NCBI GenBank assembly: GCA_007115705.1
Contig: QXEO01000464.1
Span: 9,292,317 to 9,356,316, forward strand
Source of the DNA: Dactylis glomerata
Taxonomy: Eukaryota > Streptophyta > Magnoliopsida > Poales > Poaceae
DNA length: 64,000 bases
Direction: 5' to 3'
In this document: one piece after another, positions 8,736 to 21,031 of the stretch
How the letters are laid out: each line of letters starts with the position of its first letter
Position numbering within the stretch: position 1 is the stretch's first letter
Notes under the pieces: model-generated
The model's input: the letters and a program-made list of their open reading frames with translations, nothing else
Databases searched by the model: none
Told to the model about the DNA's origin: nothing
Program-made: the position numbers and the translations under genes

Positions 8736-11700
8736 ATGAAGACGACGATTCGTGCCGTCAGGCCTTGGGCTCTTCTCGCCCTTGTTCTCCTCCTCGTCAG
8801 CAGATTCGTGCAGGCGGCGGACGAACAGACGTACGGCGCCGGCAGGAGGAGGAGGAGGAGCCGGCGACGTTCGACGGCGGCCACGGCGGCAGCAGCCAAC
8901 ATCATGGTGCCTATCACCTTCCTCAACTCCTCCGTCGAGAAGGGAGCCGGTATGTATGGAGCATTAGGATTCGTTTCTTCTCATTCGATCATCTGCTCCT
9001 TTTTATTTTATTGAGTACTCCCACCGATCCATAATAAATGTCGTAGATCTTGTACAAAGTTATATAAAATCAGCGAGGATTGGAGGAAATATTATGTAGA
9101 AGTAGAATGTTATCTGCTTGATCGGTTCAGCTTGCTAGCTACCTAGGGCATAATGGCTGCCGGCTGGTATAAACAGTTTCCTCGCGTAGGCTGAATTAAC
9201 CTTTAAGTTTAAATGTGTAATTCTTCGTGGTAGGTACCTCACCTAAAGAGCCATTTCTGAACGTTGCATTCAGTACAAATTAATTAGGCCGCCTAATATT
9301 CTCACTAGCGTACCCTTTTCTCTGGGCCTTGACCAGTGCTGCAGTGCATAGTCGTACTCTTTCTCTTCCACGATGATGCAAGACTGATTTGTAGGCATGC
9401 TAGTTGTCATTGTCTCTATAGGATCGATGGCTGCAAAATGGTGAGCTTCATGGTGGATTGTGACTCGACGATAAGGAATGTACGTATGCAGTTCAGCAGT
9501 TATAGGCAAAAAGTCCAACATTAGTCCACTGTCGACGCTTAGAGAAGACTAATCTGGGAAAAGAGTAGGCACTCGGGGCTTGTAGACAATTTCGTCAAGC
9601 CCAGTAAGTAGGTGAGTAGAGTTGCCCCTGATACTCCAACTGGGCTGGACGAAGGCGCCACTAGGCAGGCAAAGAAAATTACGTCATGGACGAAATTCAA
9701 TTTTACCAGTACACTCCTCAGTTAAAGAAAATACTACTACTAGTATCTACTCCATCTGACTGGAAAAAGCGAGTGTCTCTAGAGATCAGTTGTGTTCCTG
9801 ACCAAAGCCTCCGTCCCTACTACCTCTCGCCGACCCCTCCCCCCCCAAAAAAACGCCGACTGGACCGCCTGCTACCGCCATCCGCAGCCGACCCCGCTCC
9901 CGCAATGCCTCGCCGCACCGGCCTCCTCCATCCACCGCCCAGGAACTCCCTCTAAACCTGCTCACCTTCCCCAACTCTGGTGAGCCCTGCACCCCTAACC
10001 CTAAGAACGAACATCGGCGAGCGCTCGCACCTGAACCCGACCCCTAGCACCCAAAACCCTAAGTATCATTCCTTGCCGCCACCGGCGATGCGCGGCCAGG
10101 CACGCCGTCTCCGGCTCCGACGAGGTAGTCAACCATCAGCGTTTGGAGCTGGAAGAAGAGAAGGATTAGATTTGAATCTTGATGTGCATCATCCAACGCC
10201 TCACACAGGTGATCTCCAACTAAGAATCAGTCGCCTGTTTTCTAGCAAAACCGTTGGAAAAAAGTGTCAGTGACTTAGTATAAACTTTGTACTAAATCAT
10301 CCGACACTTTTTTCCGATCCGATGTAGTAATAGATTCCTGCCTTAATAGAGCGTTACAATCACCTATGAGATGCTATTGCAGTGTGTATGGATGGAACGC
10401 CGGCGGCCTATCACCTAGACCCGGGCTCCGGGGCAGGGAACAAGAGCTGGATCGTCAACCTCGAGGTGCGTTACCGAATCGATCCTTCCAACTGATTGGT
10501 GATGGTGATGGACAGGACAGTGCCTGATGGTTTTCGGTGCAGGGAGGCGGGTGGTGCAACAACTCGAGGACGTGCAAGTTCCGGACAAGGAGCCGCCACG
10601 GCTCCTCCAACTTCATGGAGCGCCAGATCGCCTTCACCGGCATCATGAGCGCCAACACCGCCGACAATCCAGGTCAGTACCCAACTGCAAAAAGATGGAC
10701 GGCGACAAATGATGGACGTGTGCATTCATTGTTTCTTCGTCGTTCGTGCAGACTTCTACAACTGGAACCGGGTGAAGATTCGGTACTGCGACAGCGCATC
10801 GTTCGCCGGCGACACCTTCGACAAGGCCACCGGGCTCTACTTCCGGGGCCAGCGGATCTGGGAGGAAGCCGTCCAGCACCTCCTCTCCATCGGGATGGCC
10901 TCCGCCGACCAGGTGCTGCTCACGGGCTGCTCCGCCGGCGGGCTGGCGGCGATCCTGCACTGCGACCAGTTCGGCGCCTTCTTCGCCGGCCGGAGCACTA
11001 CCGTCAAATGCCTCGCCGACGCAGGCCTATTTCTCGACGCGTACGTCTGCTTACTTTAAAAATTGCTCGATCGCCGCATCATATCATCATCACGGATTCA
11101 CCTCACCTGGTTAAGTGCAGCGTGGATGTCTCCGGGGGGCGCAGCTTGAGATCCTACTACGCTGATATCGTTTACATGCAGAAAGTGGCTCCGAACCTTT
11201 CCCCGACGTGCACCGATCATCTCGACGCAACCTCGGTGCGTAGTATATCGGCTTGCAATTGCAATGCATGCTGGCGAGCTCATTCCTCTTGACTTTTTAT
11301 GTCTCAAGTCTCAACTGACCCTCGATAGCTGGTTTGGGTGCGTGCAGTGCTTCTTCCCTCAGAACATAATCGACAGCATAAAGACCCCCATCTTCCTGCT
11401 TAACGCGGCCTATGACGTCTGGCAGGTAAACTTATTTGCACGCATGAATGGCCTTAGGTGATCAAAAGTCTGAAATTTTTCACATTGAACTGACTAAAAT
11501 CCAATCCAAGCTTTGGAAAATTTTGACAAAATATTTGAGTTGTGTGCACTACTGAAAGGAATGAAATTTCAAAAAATGTCGATGCAATTGTGTTGAAACA
11601 TTAATCAGATTGAAGAAAGCCTGGCTCCAAACAGAGCAGACCCTAGCGGCGCCTGGAAAGCCTGCAAGTTCAACCGCTCAGCCTGCAACGCATCTCAGAT

Positions 11701-12133
11701 CAAGTTCCTACAAGGTAAAAAAAGAATCATACTACATGTCCAGAGAAGCGAAGATAGGGACAACTCCTGATTAACCAATTTTTTGTGCACATGTATGTTC
11801 GTAGATTTCAGGGACCAGATGGTGGCATCTGTTAAAGGATTCTCCGGTTCAAAGAACAACGGGCTCTTCATAAACTCGTGTTTCTCCCACTGTCAGTCCG
11901 AACTGCCGGCTACCTGGAGTGGCTCTCCCGCCATTCAGAACAAGGTACAAGACCCAACTCTCACACGCGGTACTTTTTATCCACTTGTTATTTGTTCATG
12001 AATGTAAATCGTATTGTTGTTGCAAGTACAGGGGATCGCGAAATCTGTGGGTGACTGGTACTTTGGCCGGGCTGAAGTGAAGGCGATCGACTGCCCCTAC
12101 CCTTGCGACAACACATGCCGGCACATCATATGA
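8736..12133 (+). CDS. Pectin acetylesterase (CE13 / Notum-like family), secreted
   Basis: Join of exons 8736-8949, 10383-10465, 10543-10672, 10752-11040, 11121-11235, 11348-11425, 11609-11714, 11805-11944 and 12032-12133, giving 1257 nt and 418 residues. All introns are GT-AG and all phases close. The enzyme removes acetyl esters from cell-wall pectin. The N-terminus is a clear signal peptide (basic start, then ALLALVLLLVSRFVQA, cleavage near residue 27). The nucleophile elbow GCSAGG places the serine at about 203. The acid is Asp300 in NAAYDVW and the histidine is His367 in CFSHCQ, the expected order for this family. NLEGGGWC (oxyanion region) is at exons 2-3. A short run of arginines (residues about 37-45) in exon 1 is unusual just after a signal peptide. 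Intron 1 is long (1.43 kb) and holds MITE remnants. Probably intact. Confidence 0.93.
9013..9098 (+). repeat. Stowaway-like MITE remnant in intron 1
   Basis: CTCCCACCGATCCATAATAA at 9017 resembles the common grass Stowaway terminus. A weak inverted counterpart (GGATTGGAGG) lies near 9082, and TA dinucleotides flank it. The inner part is diverged. Confidence 0.35.
10256..10315. repeat. 60-bp near-perfect palindrome, MITE core
   Basis: GGAAAAAAGTGTC at the left is mirrored by GACACTTTTTTCC at the right, with GACTTAGTA facing TACTAAATC inside. The RNA would fold into a long hairpin within intron 1. The base content resembles the Stowaway family found across grasses. Confidence 0.6.
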
Positions 12134-12931
12134 GAAGAAGGTCCTGCAAGATAGGGCGGCTTCGAACGCATAGACTGATCGTGTGATTAGATCCCAATTA
12201 AGGAAAGGTTTTGTTCATTTTCAATAAAAAATTCAGACAGGATGATATGAATGTTCTCATTTAATCCGTCTCCCGTTTTTCTTTTACCCAACATACATGA
12301 AACGAGTCCGTAGATGAAGGGGCTTCGGATGATGAGAATGATCGCTTGCTTCATTGATCAAAGGCCGCCCTGAGTATGTAAAACTTGTTGTGGTGCGAGT
12401 GAAAAGTCGTAACAGTCCTAGTGAGTTGTTGGGAGGCCCCAAAACTGAGTTTTGTCAAAACAGATGCTACAGGAGGTAGCTTACATGAGGTGGTTTATGA
12501 TGACAAAATTGAACACGATGTATCCATGTTCAGCCTCTCGCGGTGAAAGTAAAGACCTACTTTCAGCTTGATTGTATTGATGTTAATATGTGTTTACAGG
12601 GTTGCCAGTGGCATAGAGTATGTAGATGAGTCTACCACAGATATATAGGCTACATGGATGCACAGAGAGTTGCCGTATGCTACCTAGATCAAACTTTATA
12701 TAGGCAAGTTGACCTAGGGTTTTACCTTGCTCTTCACGAAGGTCTTGGACAAATCAACTGGCCTTTTATGTAGTCTTGGGTTTGAGTCGACGAGTCCTTT
12801 GATGTGGCGATTGGCTTAGGCCACCTTGGAGATGGACAATGACTCGCTTCTTTGGGCCTACCCGGTTCAGTATTCCCTCATCATTAGCCTCCGAGTGCAC
12901 CGGGGACTCGCCTCCAACCTGAGCCTCTTGC
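12134..12931. other. Intergenic, no gene recognised
   Basis: Beyond the 3' UTR of the pectin acetylesterase gene, I see short frames only and no domain, RNA gene or terminal repeat that I can name. Confidence 0.4.
12223..12228 (+). terminator. Polyadenylation signal AATAAA of the pectin acetylesterase gene
   Basis: A canonical AATAAA stands 90 bp after the stop codon, followed by an A-rich then T-rich stretch. Confidence 0.55.
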
Positions 12932-13660
12932 CTCAAGGTGGCAACGGGGATGGGGATGGCCGGGGATGACTCCACCGTCCCCGCCAGTCCCCATACCCGC
13001 TAGCCCCGTGAAGCTTCGCGGGGGGGGGGGGGGGGGGGGGGGGGGGGGATGGCCCCCGTCCTCGTCAATGGCGGGTACCCAATCCCCACCCGGGAATCCG
13101 TGGGGAGCTCATGTGCTCCTTCTTCCCTACGATGCGGCGGCGCTCCTGCTCCCCCTGCCCGCCACTCCTGCTCGCCGTCAAGATCAAGGGCGGAGAGGAG
13201 GTTGGCCGACTGTCCAATGCCTGCTACTCGACCGGCGGTTGCAGCGTGCGGGTGGAGAAGAGGTTGTAGGCGTGCGGGTGTTGGGTGGAGAAGAAGGTGC
13301 AGGCGTTGGGCGTGCCGGCGTGCGGGTGGAGAAGAGTGTCTAGGCGACCGGCGTATGGCGTGCGGCGGTGCGGGTGGGCTTCGGCAGAGAGAGCCAAGGA
13401 GAGTGGCGGCTGGAGGTGGGGAAAACATACCATGCAAGTCAATTTTAGGGTTTATATACCCTATGGCCCACATGTCAGGTGCTTATCGGGTATCCATGGT
13501 GCCTCCACGGGGCCAAATAGCCCCCCGTCCCCGTACCCGCTAGCTAACGGGTACCCGCCCCGTCATCTCCATGGAGGGAAATAGACCCCATCCCCGCGAC
13601 TGACGGGCGAGATACCCGCGGATACCCGTCCCCGTGGGGAAAACTGCCATCTTGACTCTT
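12932..13660. repeat. GC-rich non-autonomous repeat with GGGTACCC-type motifs
   Basis: Both ends are rich in 'ACGGGGATGGGGAT' or 'TACCCGTCCCCGTGGGG' blocks pointing inward. The left has GGTGGCAACGGGGATGGGG and the right end, reverse-complemented, gives GATGGCAGTTTTCCCCACGG. The repeats TACCCGC, CCCGCTAGC and GGGTACC recur through the unit. It looks like a GC-rich MITE-like repeat. I cannot settle the superfamily: the candidate flanking duplication (TCTTGCCTC and TCTTGACTC) is imperfect. Confidence 0.35.
13020..13048 (+). repeat. 29-base poly-G tract
   Basis: An uninterrupted run of 29 G after CTTCGC. Such a run can form G-quadruplexes and is a frequent site of sequencing length error. Confidence 0.95.
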
Positions 13661-14160
13661 CCCATGAGTCGATTTTGTTGACTCGCTTTACTGCTGGACC
13701 AATGGGTGGCGAGTCATCGACAAACTCCTAAAACAGAGATAAAACATTGCTAAGTTATTTTTGGTCAGCGTATGTTCTTACTGATTTTCAATTAGCTAGG
13801 CCGGCTCAAGCCCAGTGGGACACTACGCATTTTCGACCATATCTTTTTTTCCTTCAACAGACAGCCTCATAGCCAATTTTCTCTTTCATTCTCATGCAGC
13901 GCAGTTCCATTCAAAATCTCCGCCACATTCCCAGTAATCATGGGGGCACATCCTTAAAATCTCCGGCTGGGAAAGTTGCCAGGGTTTCTCCATCCTCTAT
14001 CTCTTCGCCTCACTCCTCGAGTTCCTCCTTCAGATCCCAAATTCATCCTGGCCATTCCAAGCAAGATGTCAGCAAGCGGCCAATGGTGTGGCTCAACTGT
14101 CTCCGAAACGGATCTGGGGAAGTTTCAAGAGAAACGCATGTTGATCCTGCGGTGACCTAG
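13661..14160. other. No gene recognised
   Basis: An 88-codon frame at 13894-14160 (plus) is Ser-rich at its start and has no motif I recognise. There is no splice-linked continuation that I can support. Confidence 0.3.
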
Positions 14161-17100
14161 CACACTACTGCATATTATAGTGCGCGAGTTGTTGGCACGA
14201 CACTCACGAAAACACCGTTCCATGAATATTACACCCAACAGAGTAGTACAACAGAAACATCGCGGGACCAAGTCCGCTCTATTCATAACATAGATATATT
14301 TACAGAAGATTCTCAGAACCTCTGTGACACAAGTAGTTGTCAGGCTAGTTCCTAATAAAGCCAAAATCCAGAAGAAGCAACTTGTCGACTACTCCACGAC
14401 AAGACCTATCTCACGTCCTACTTGTCTTGCGGTTACTTGCTAAAGCAATTCTATGCAAAGGTAAAGTCTATGATATAGGAATTAGTTCCCTCCTATATTC
14501 TATCTAAAGATTCATGTTCTTCAACTCCGTAGTTGACTAGTATCCTCCTGTCGACTCTTCCCGCCTTGTGAAGTATGCCTTTTGTCGTCCTCCGGTGCTG
14601 GTAGATCGTTCCTGTCTTCTCCTTAAGGTATATCAAGGGTTTAAGAAGATAGATTGAGTACAGGCGTACTCAGCAAGTTATATGGTGGACGTTTGATATA
14701 TAGCCATGGATACGATATCCTAGGCATATGCAAGTTTTCGTAAACGGTTTTTAGAAAAGGTAAGTTTTAGATTTGAAAAACTATGTCCGTCAGTCTTCAT
14801 GGGTTGTTAGAACTTGTATCTAGTTCCTTTCCACGCTGCGATCGTAGTTCCTTCCCGGAACATAGAGTATCATGACACGTTTTATTACACTCTGTAGAGG
14901 TGCGCTACTTTTCCCACAACTATGTTGCACAACCGAGGAAGTTACTCCTGTCCATACGACCATGCGTATGGGCCCCAGTACTAAAGACTCGCCAATCACT
15001 GGATTCCTTTATTTTGTAATCCGTTCTATATCAATTCTCATGGTGAACAGCTGTTGTTCTATTCCATTTTCCTGGTCAAAGACCGTCACTACTCATAGTC
15101 TAAGATAGTAGAGTCGTCATCTTGCCACACAAGATGGGGACGTTACGGGCTCCCACCCATTGCCATTCACTCCGGAATGAACCCGGTCTAGTATCCGTGG
15201 ATATGCGGAATAAAGAAGGTTCCAGCTGACTTATCCGTCCCATACCAGAATCTGTGGTCAGCGCTGTCTGTACGGCGCTTAGAATCACTGACTATGTTAT
15301 TTATTAATCCTATGTATACTTTCCGGCACAACGGAATCGTAACCCCATGATTTCCTATCATGTTTACCAACCATGATTCCATTGCCCAATCACATTGAAT
15401 TCCTGACTCCTTTGGTCAGTAACTCATATATGTCCATTTATATTCATTTAGAAAATAGTATTTTGATTTTCAATGCAATGATAAGGTAAGACTTTTGAAA
15501 TTAGTTTATAAAGTAATTAACATGCAGAACTTGCCTCCTGATTGCAAAGTTATGCAGTCAGCGTTCCTCTAATAGTCATAAGCTCCAAATCCAAGAACAA
15601 CATCATTGGTCCGGTAAGGACTAATGTTTAAAAAGTGTGTCAATATGCTATTATGTATAAAGTATGATATGCAAGCATTCTACCCTTTGTAATAACCCCC
15701 GTTGGTTTCGTTTATGGAATTGGTAAAAGTTTAGGGTTGGTGATTTATTATAGGTTTGGTTTTGTTCAAGTTTACTTCACTCATAAATAATGCTCAAGCA
15801 CAAGAGTTCTTATTTATAACATATACACAACAAAGCATGGCATGGTTATATTTGGTTGGTTAATATCACTCCTAATTTTTCCTTTTACTTGTTTGAGAAA
15901 ACAAGTGAGAAAGTTCTTTCTTTTGAAGTGGCAAAAAGAATAACTTTTGAATAACATTTTCTTTTAAGTTTAAGTACTAATCATTAGTAACATGTTTAGT
16001 TAGGGTTTTCTACTTTCAATCCTTTCCTTGACTGGAAATGATTTATGGGGTTGAGTATTGTTTAAACTACTAGTTATGCATTCATGACTAATTATGTGAT
16101 CTAGGGTTTATGAATACTAAGAATTTCATTTGATCACTATTAGTAGAAAGGAATGATTTATAATCACTTTCTAAAGGTTCTCAATTTCTTCTAAAGTATT
16201 TTCTTAATTACTTCTACTTATATTTACTTTCATCAAAGGTTGATGATCAACATTTCTTTTATTAAAATACATGGTAAATCCACTCATATTCTTAACTACA
16301 ATCAAAGTGTATGGTAGCATAAGGTTGAGGAATAAATGTTAAATAAAAATTTGGATGTGAGTTTCAAGTTTATTTCTTTTCTAAATTTCTTCTTCCTGGA
16401 TACTATTTGGAAGGAATCTTTATAATTTATATTTGAGTTAAACTTTTATCTTCAAGAATAAAATTGTGTTTTATTTCATTGTTGAAGTTCAAATTTTGGA
16501 TCGATTGGGATTTAGGGTTTTTGGAATTTAACATTTCTATGAAATGATCAAATTAAGAAATATTATGATAAGGGTTTTATTGGGTTAGGAATTTGTTGAA
16601 TTTGAATAAGATTTTGGTGTGAGTAGATAGATTTTATTTTTATTTTGAACATTTTGATATCTTATTTATATTTTTAATATTAAATTATTATTATTTTAAG
16701 TTTAATATTTACTTTCCAAGAAAATATGTAAATTGGGAATATCACTTATTTTTATGTTTATCTATGTTCATAAGGGTTTAGAACTTGAATTTTACTTAGT
16801 CCAAGTATTTTAGGTCTTAATCTTAATTAGGTGAAGAACTTCACTATTAGGGTGAATGATGTGGGTTATCAAGGCATGCTATTTTTAGCTGCAAAACCTT
16901 TTTAGGTTATTTGATTCAAGTTCTTGGATGTATTTGACGTAATGTAAATGGGTTTTGATTCATCGGATTTCACATATCTTGTAAGTTAGAGATGAATTTA
17001 CAATCCATGTTTATTATGCATTTTAGTTCTTATGGTTTTTTGTTCTTGATTATCATAGGATTATTTAGATGTGTAGAATATAGTCTAGATTTTGATGGGT

Positions 17101-17568
17101 TGATTTCTAGTGATTTTTTATGTGTTCGTATGATCTAAAGATAGATTCTTAGATTTATTTACTTGTTATGATTTAAATTCTTGGGTGTGTTCTTGATGTT
17201 CTTCGTGTTCTTAGGTGTTAGCGATGATAAACAAGATCATCAAGTGGAATATGATACTTTCTAGATCAAATATATGATCTAGAAATAGTTTTAGGTGCTA
17301 GAATTGGGTGCAGATGATAGAAAGGTGCATTTATGGACAGAATTGTGTTGTTGTCCAAATTTGCTGGCTTTCACTCTTCCTTTTTCTTCCTTTGGCTAAT
17401 CTTGTGATTCAATCAGGGGATGAATTGGAAGATCTTAGGGTGGTCTTAACTAATACTTCGTCGTCTGTTGTGTTAGTCGTGCCAGGTCTTTGAGTTTACT
17501 GATGCTATTCTCTAATGTTGGAGAATGCATAGCAGGGACTTAGGACTCTGGGAATAGCTACCACTCCC

Positions 17569-17706
17569 TCTTACTACTTTCTATCCTAAGGTCTCACTAC
17601 TTTCTATCCTAAGCTCTCACTACTTTCTATCCTAAGCTCTCACTACTTTCTATCCTAAGGTCTCACTACTTTCTATTCTAAGGTCTCACTACTTTCTATT
17701 CTAGGG
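17569..17706 (+). repeat. 23-bp tandem repeat, about six copies
   Basis: The unit TCTCACTACTTTCTATCCTA plus AGG or AGC starts at 17592, 17615, 17638, 17661 and 17684, with a partial copy before the first. The spacing is exactly 23 bp. Late copies change TATCC to TATTC. Confidence 0.9.
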
Positions 17707-19249
17707 TTTGAGCTATAACCTTTGTAGATTCCTAAGTGGGCTTGATGAAGATCTGGTGCAGTTCTTCTCCTCCTGTTCTTGCTCCCTTCTTCCTCGTAGA
17801 TCTCTACTCCACACTACTGAGTCTGTTTGGAGGTTCCTCTCCCTTAGCCTCTGGCCTAAGTGATTCTTGAGCTCTTTCTCTCAACCTCTGGTCTGAGAGT
17901 GATACTTGTGAGCTTATGAGGAGGTGTGAGGTTTGGGGTGAGCTCTAGGGTCCTATTTATAGTGTTTTGGTATGACTCTGGGGTTGACACCTAAGGCTTT
18001 AATAATTGTGCAACAGTCCTTGTAGTTTGGCTATATGTGGGGATACTTAGGAGCTAAGGTTCCTATGTGGCTTTACTTATCCATTTTTTAATCATGACAA
18101 GTGTAATTTGTCACTAAATGAGCTTTGGTCTGAATTGGACTCATGGTCTTATTTGCATACTCAAGTTAAAACTTAAATTGCAATTGTGGATAAATCATTT
18201 TAAATTCCATATTAATTAAGTGAAAACTTAATTATCACTATTGATGAACAATGATTTGAAATGTGTTTGGAATTTTCTAAATATTGGAATGCCATTGCAT
18301 TGAATAAAATGCTAGGCTCACTTTCCTATTAGAGACTAATTTTTAAGAGAAGGATCTATGTGGAGAGCTGAAATGACATTTGAATTCAAAGTAGATGATT
18401 TGAATTCCTTTAACATTTCTCAACACACACTTCAGTTCTCCATTATTTCTTTTAGGAAGTGTTGGGAAGATTTGTCTATTCATGTCCCTCACATGAAATA
18501 CCTAAGGTTTGGATTTTAGGGATCCTATTTTGAGAATGATCTCAAATAGTATTTTCCTATTTGGAAGTACTTTATAATATCTTATTTAGCTCAAAGTTGA
18601 GTAAAGACATTACAAAGAATTTCAATTGGTTTGGATGAATTGATTTATGTGGACTTCTTTCCCATGAATAGCTCATGGAAGTATTTTATGATTTGATCAC
18701 ACATGAAAATGTTGATCCTTAATCATTTCCACACTTGACAATAGTTGGTTGGAAATACTTGTCAATGCACAATATATTGGGAACCTCTAAATGGAAATCT
18801 TGTTCCAAAGTAATTTGGAATACACTTGATTTTCATCAAGTTCAGAATACACTAGAAAGGGTGCAAAGATAAATATAGATTGGTTCAATCTGATGAGAGG
18901 TACTTTATAAGATTCTGAATACTCTCATTTGAGTTAAAGATCCTTATAAAGAATTTGGATAAGATTATTGGAATAGTGAAACTAATCGCTTTGGAATATT
19001 ATGTGTGTGTTCTACCCAAGACCAGAGTATGGATAAAACTTGCAATCTTAGGATGAGCTTTCTGTTCCTCAGAGCTGAAGATTGTCTCATCATCACACTA
19101 AGTGATATGTGAGCTCAAGGATTAGAGATTCATTTATCTCCATAAATATACTCATAGAATTGATTATAAGTGTGTGAGGTATATTTCATCTCAACACAAT
19201 TCTGGAGTACAGGGTTTGGAATACTTATATCAATGTACAAGAGGATAAG

Positions 19250-21031
19250 TGAGAGTGCGGTGATGAATGGTGCCAGAAAACTTGATTGCGTTTGATGGCG
19301 TGTAGTTGATGAAGTAGATGACCGGCCAGTTGGAAACCCCAAGAGATGGCGCGGTGATGAATGGTGCCAGAAAACTTGATTGCGTTTGATGGCGTGTAGT
19401 TGATGAAGTAGATGACCGGCCAGTTGGAAACCCCAAGAGAAGGTTTGATGAATATAGCAGCAAGTTTTCCCTCAGTTATGAAACCAAGGTAGTCAATCCA
19501 GTAGGAAAATGCTAATACTCCAGAAGGTGATGCCCGCTAGCTTCGCGACAGCTCTGGACAATTTATAGGGCGCCTAGTCCAAGCTTTGATTTACGAGCGG
19601 CAACGTGGAACCTGCACACAACACAACCAAATACTTTGTTCCTAACTTACGATGAGGTTGTCAATCTCACCGGTTTGCTTGAAACAAAGGGTATGAGCGT
19701 ATCGAGTGGAAAGCAATAGTAATATGCGAGTAAAGTAAACAGTGCAAGTAAAGTAAACAGGTGATAGCAATATAATGGAAATAGGACCGGGGTCCACAGT
19801 TCACTAGTGGTGTCTCTCCATAAGATAAAATAACATATGCTGGGTAAACAAATTATAGTTGGGCAATTGATAGAATAAAGATAACGTGCTAAGTCGAGAG
19901 GATCACTATGAGATTTACTCTAGGCATTACAACAAGATACATAGACCGCCATCCAACTGCATCTATGACTAATAATCCACTTGTGGCGAATCAATCCGAG
20001 AACTCCACAAGTATTAAGTTGCGAACAACAGATAACTGCATTAAGCAAAGTGTGTAATGTAAACAAAGCATATGCCCTTGAGCATATGAATGTTGTTTTC
20101 TCCCTAGTGGCAACAGCACATCTACAACCTTAGAGGTTTCTGTCACTCCCCCAGATAAAATAGAGGCATGAACCCAACTATCGAGCATAAATACCCCCTC
20201 TTGGAGTCACTAGTATCTACTCGGCCAAGATAGCTACTAACAACGGAGAGCATGCAAGATCATAAACAACATAGAGATAACATAAGATAATATTCAGCAC
20301 ATCAACTCAATCATAACACCAATATTCATCGGATCCCAACAAACACAACATGTAGAATTACATAACGGTAATCTCGATCATGTAAAGCAGCTCACGAGAT
20401 CTAAACATGAAGCACAAGGTGGAGAAGACAACCAACTAGCTACTGCTATGGACCCATAGTCCAAGGTAGACTACTCACTCATCGCGCCGGAGGCAAGCAT
20501 GGCGATGAAGAAGACCTCCGGTGGCGATTCCCCTCTCTGGCAGGGTGCCGGGAAGAGCTTCTGGACCCTCCCGATCTCGGGTCGACGGCAACGGCGGATC
20601 GCGATGTATTCTGGAAAAGTGATCGGGTAATCAGGTTTTTCCCGTCGGGGGGTCTTTATAGGAGAAGGGGCATCGTCAGAAGTGGACCGAGGCGGCCACA
20701 CACATAGGGGGCGCGGCCTATCCCTGGGCCGCGCCGCCCTATTGTGTGGGCCCCTTGTGGCCCCACTCCGTCTCCTCTTCGGTTCTCTGGAAGCTTCGGT
20801 GAATTTCTGGATGTTTGGCTTTTGTTTTATCCAATTCTGAGAATATTTCTCGTGTAACTTTTCTGAAACACAAAAACAGCAGAAAACAGGAAACTGGCAC
20901 TGTGGCATCTTGTTAATAGGTTAGTTCCAGAAAATGCATAAAAACGCCACAAAGTGTAACAAAACACTAAGCAAATGGTGTAAAAACAAGCATGGAGCAT
21001 CAAAAATTATAGATACGTTAGAGACGTATCA
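19250..21031 (-). repeat. 3' LTR of element A, 1782 bp
   Basis: Runs from the flank ATAAG to the CGTATCA at 21031 next to the polypurine-type AAGCTTGAGGATGC. It is 94 bp longer than its partner because of a tandem duplication at its outer end. Confidence 0.85.
19257..19444 (-). repeat. 94-bp tandem duplication at the outer end of the 3' LTR
   Basis: GCGGTGATGAATGGTGCCAG begins at 19257 and again at 19351, and the two 94-bp units are almost identical. The 5' LTR has a single copy. Each unit includes a primer-site-like segment (19266-19283 and 19360-19377). Confidence 0.9.

Noticed and set aside
9786..9992. Small GC-rich ORFs in intron 1 of the pectin acetylesterase gene
   Set aside because: They have no motif and no splice connection that would keep the signal peptide joined to the catalytic part.
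13000..13543. Several 100-164-codon frames around the poly-G tract
   Set aside because: They depend on reading through a homopolymer and GC-rich repeats, have no motif, and conflict between strands.
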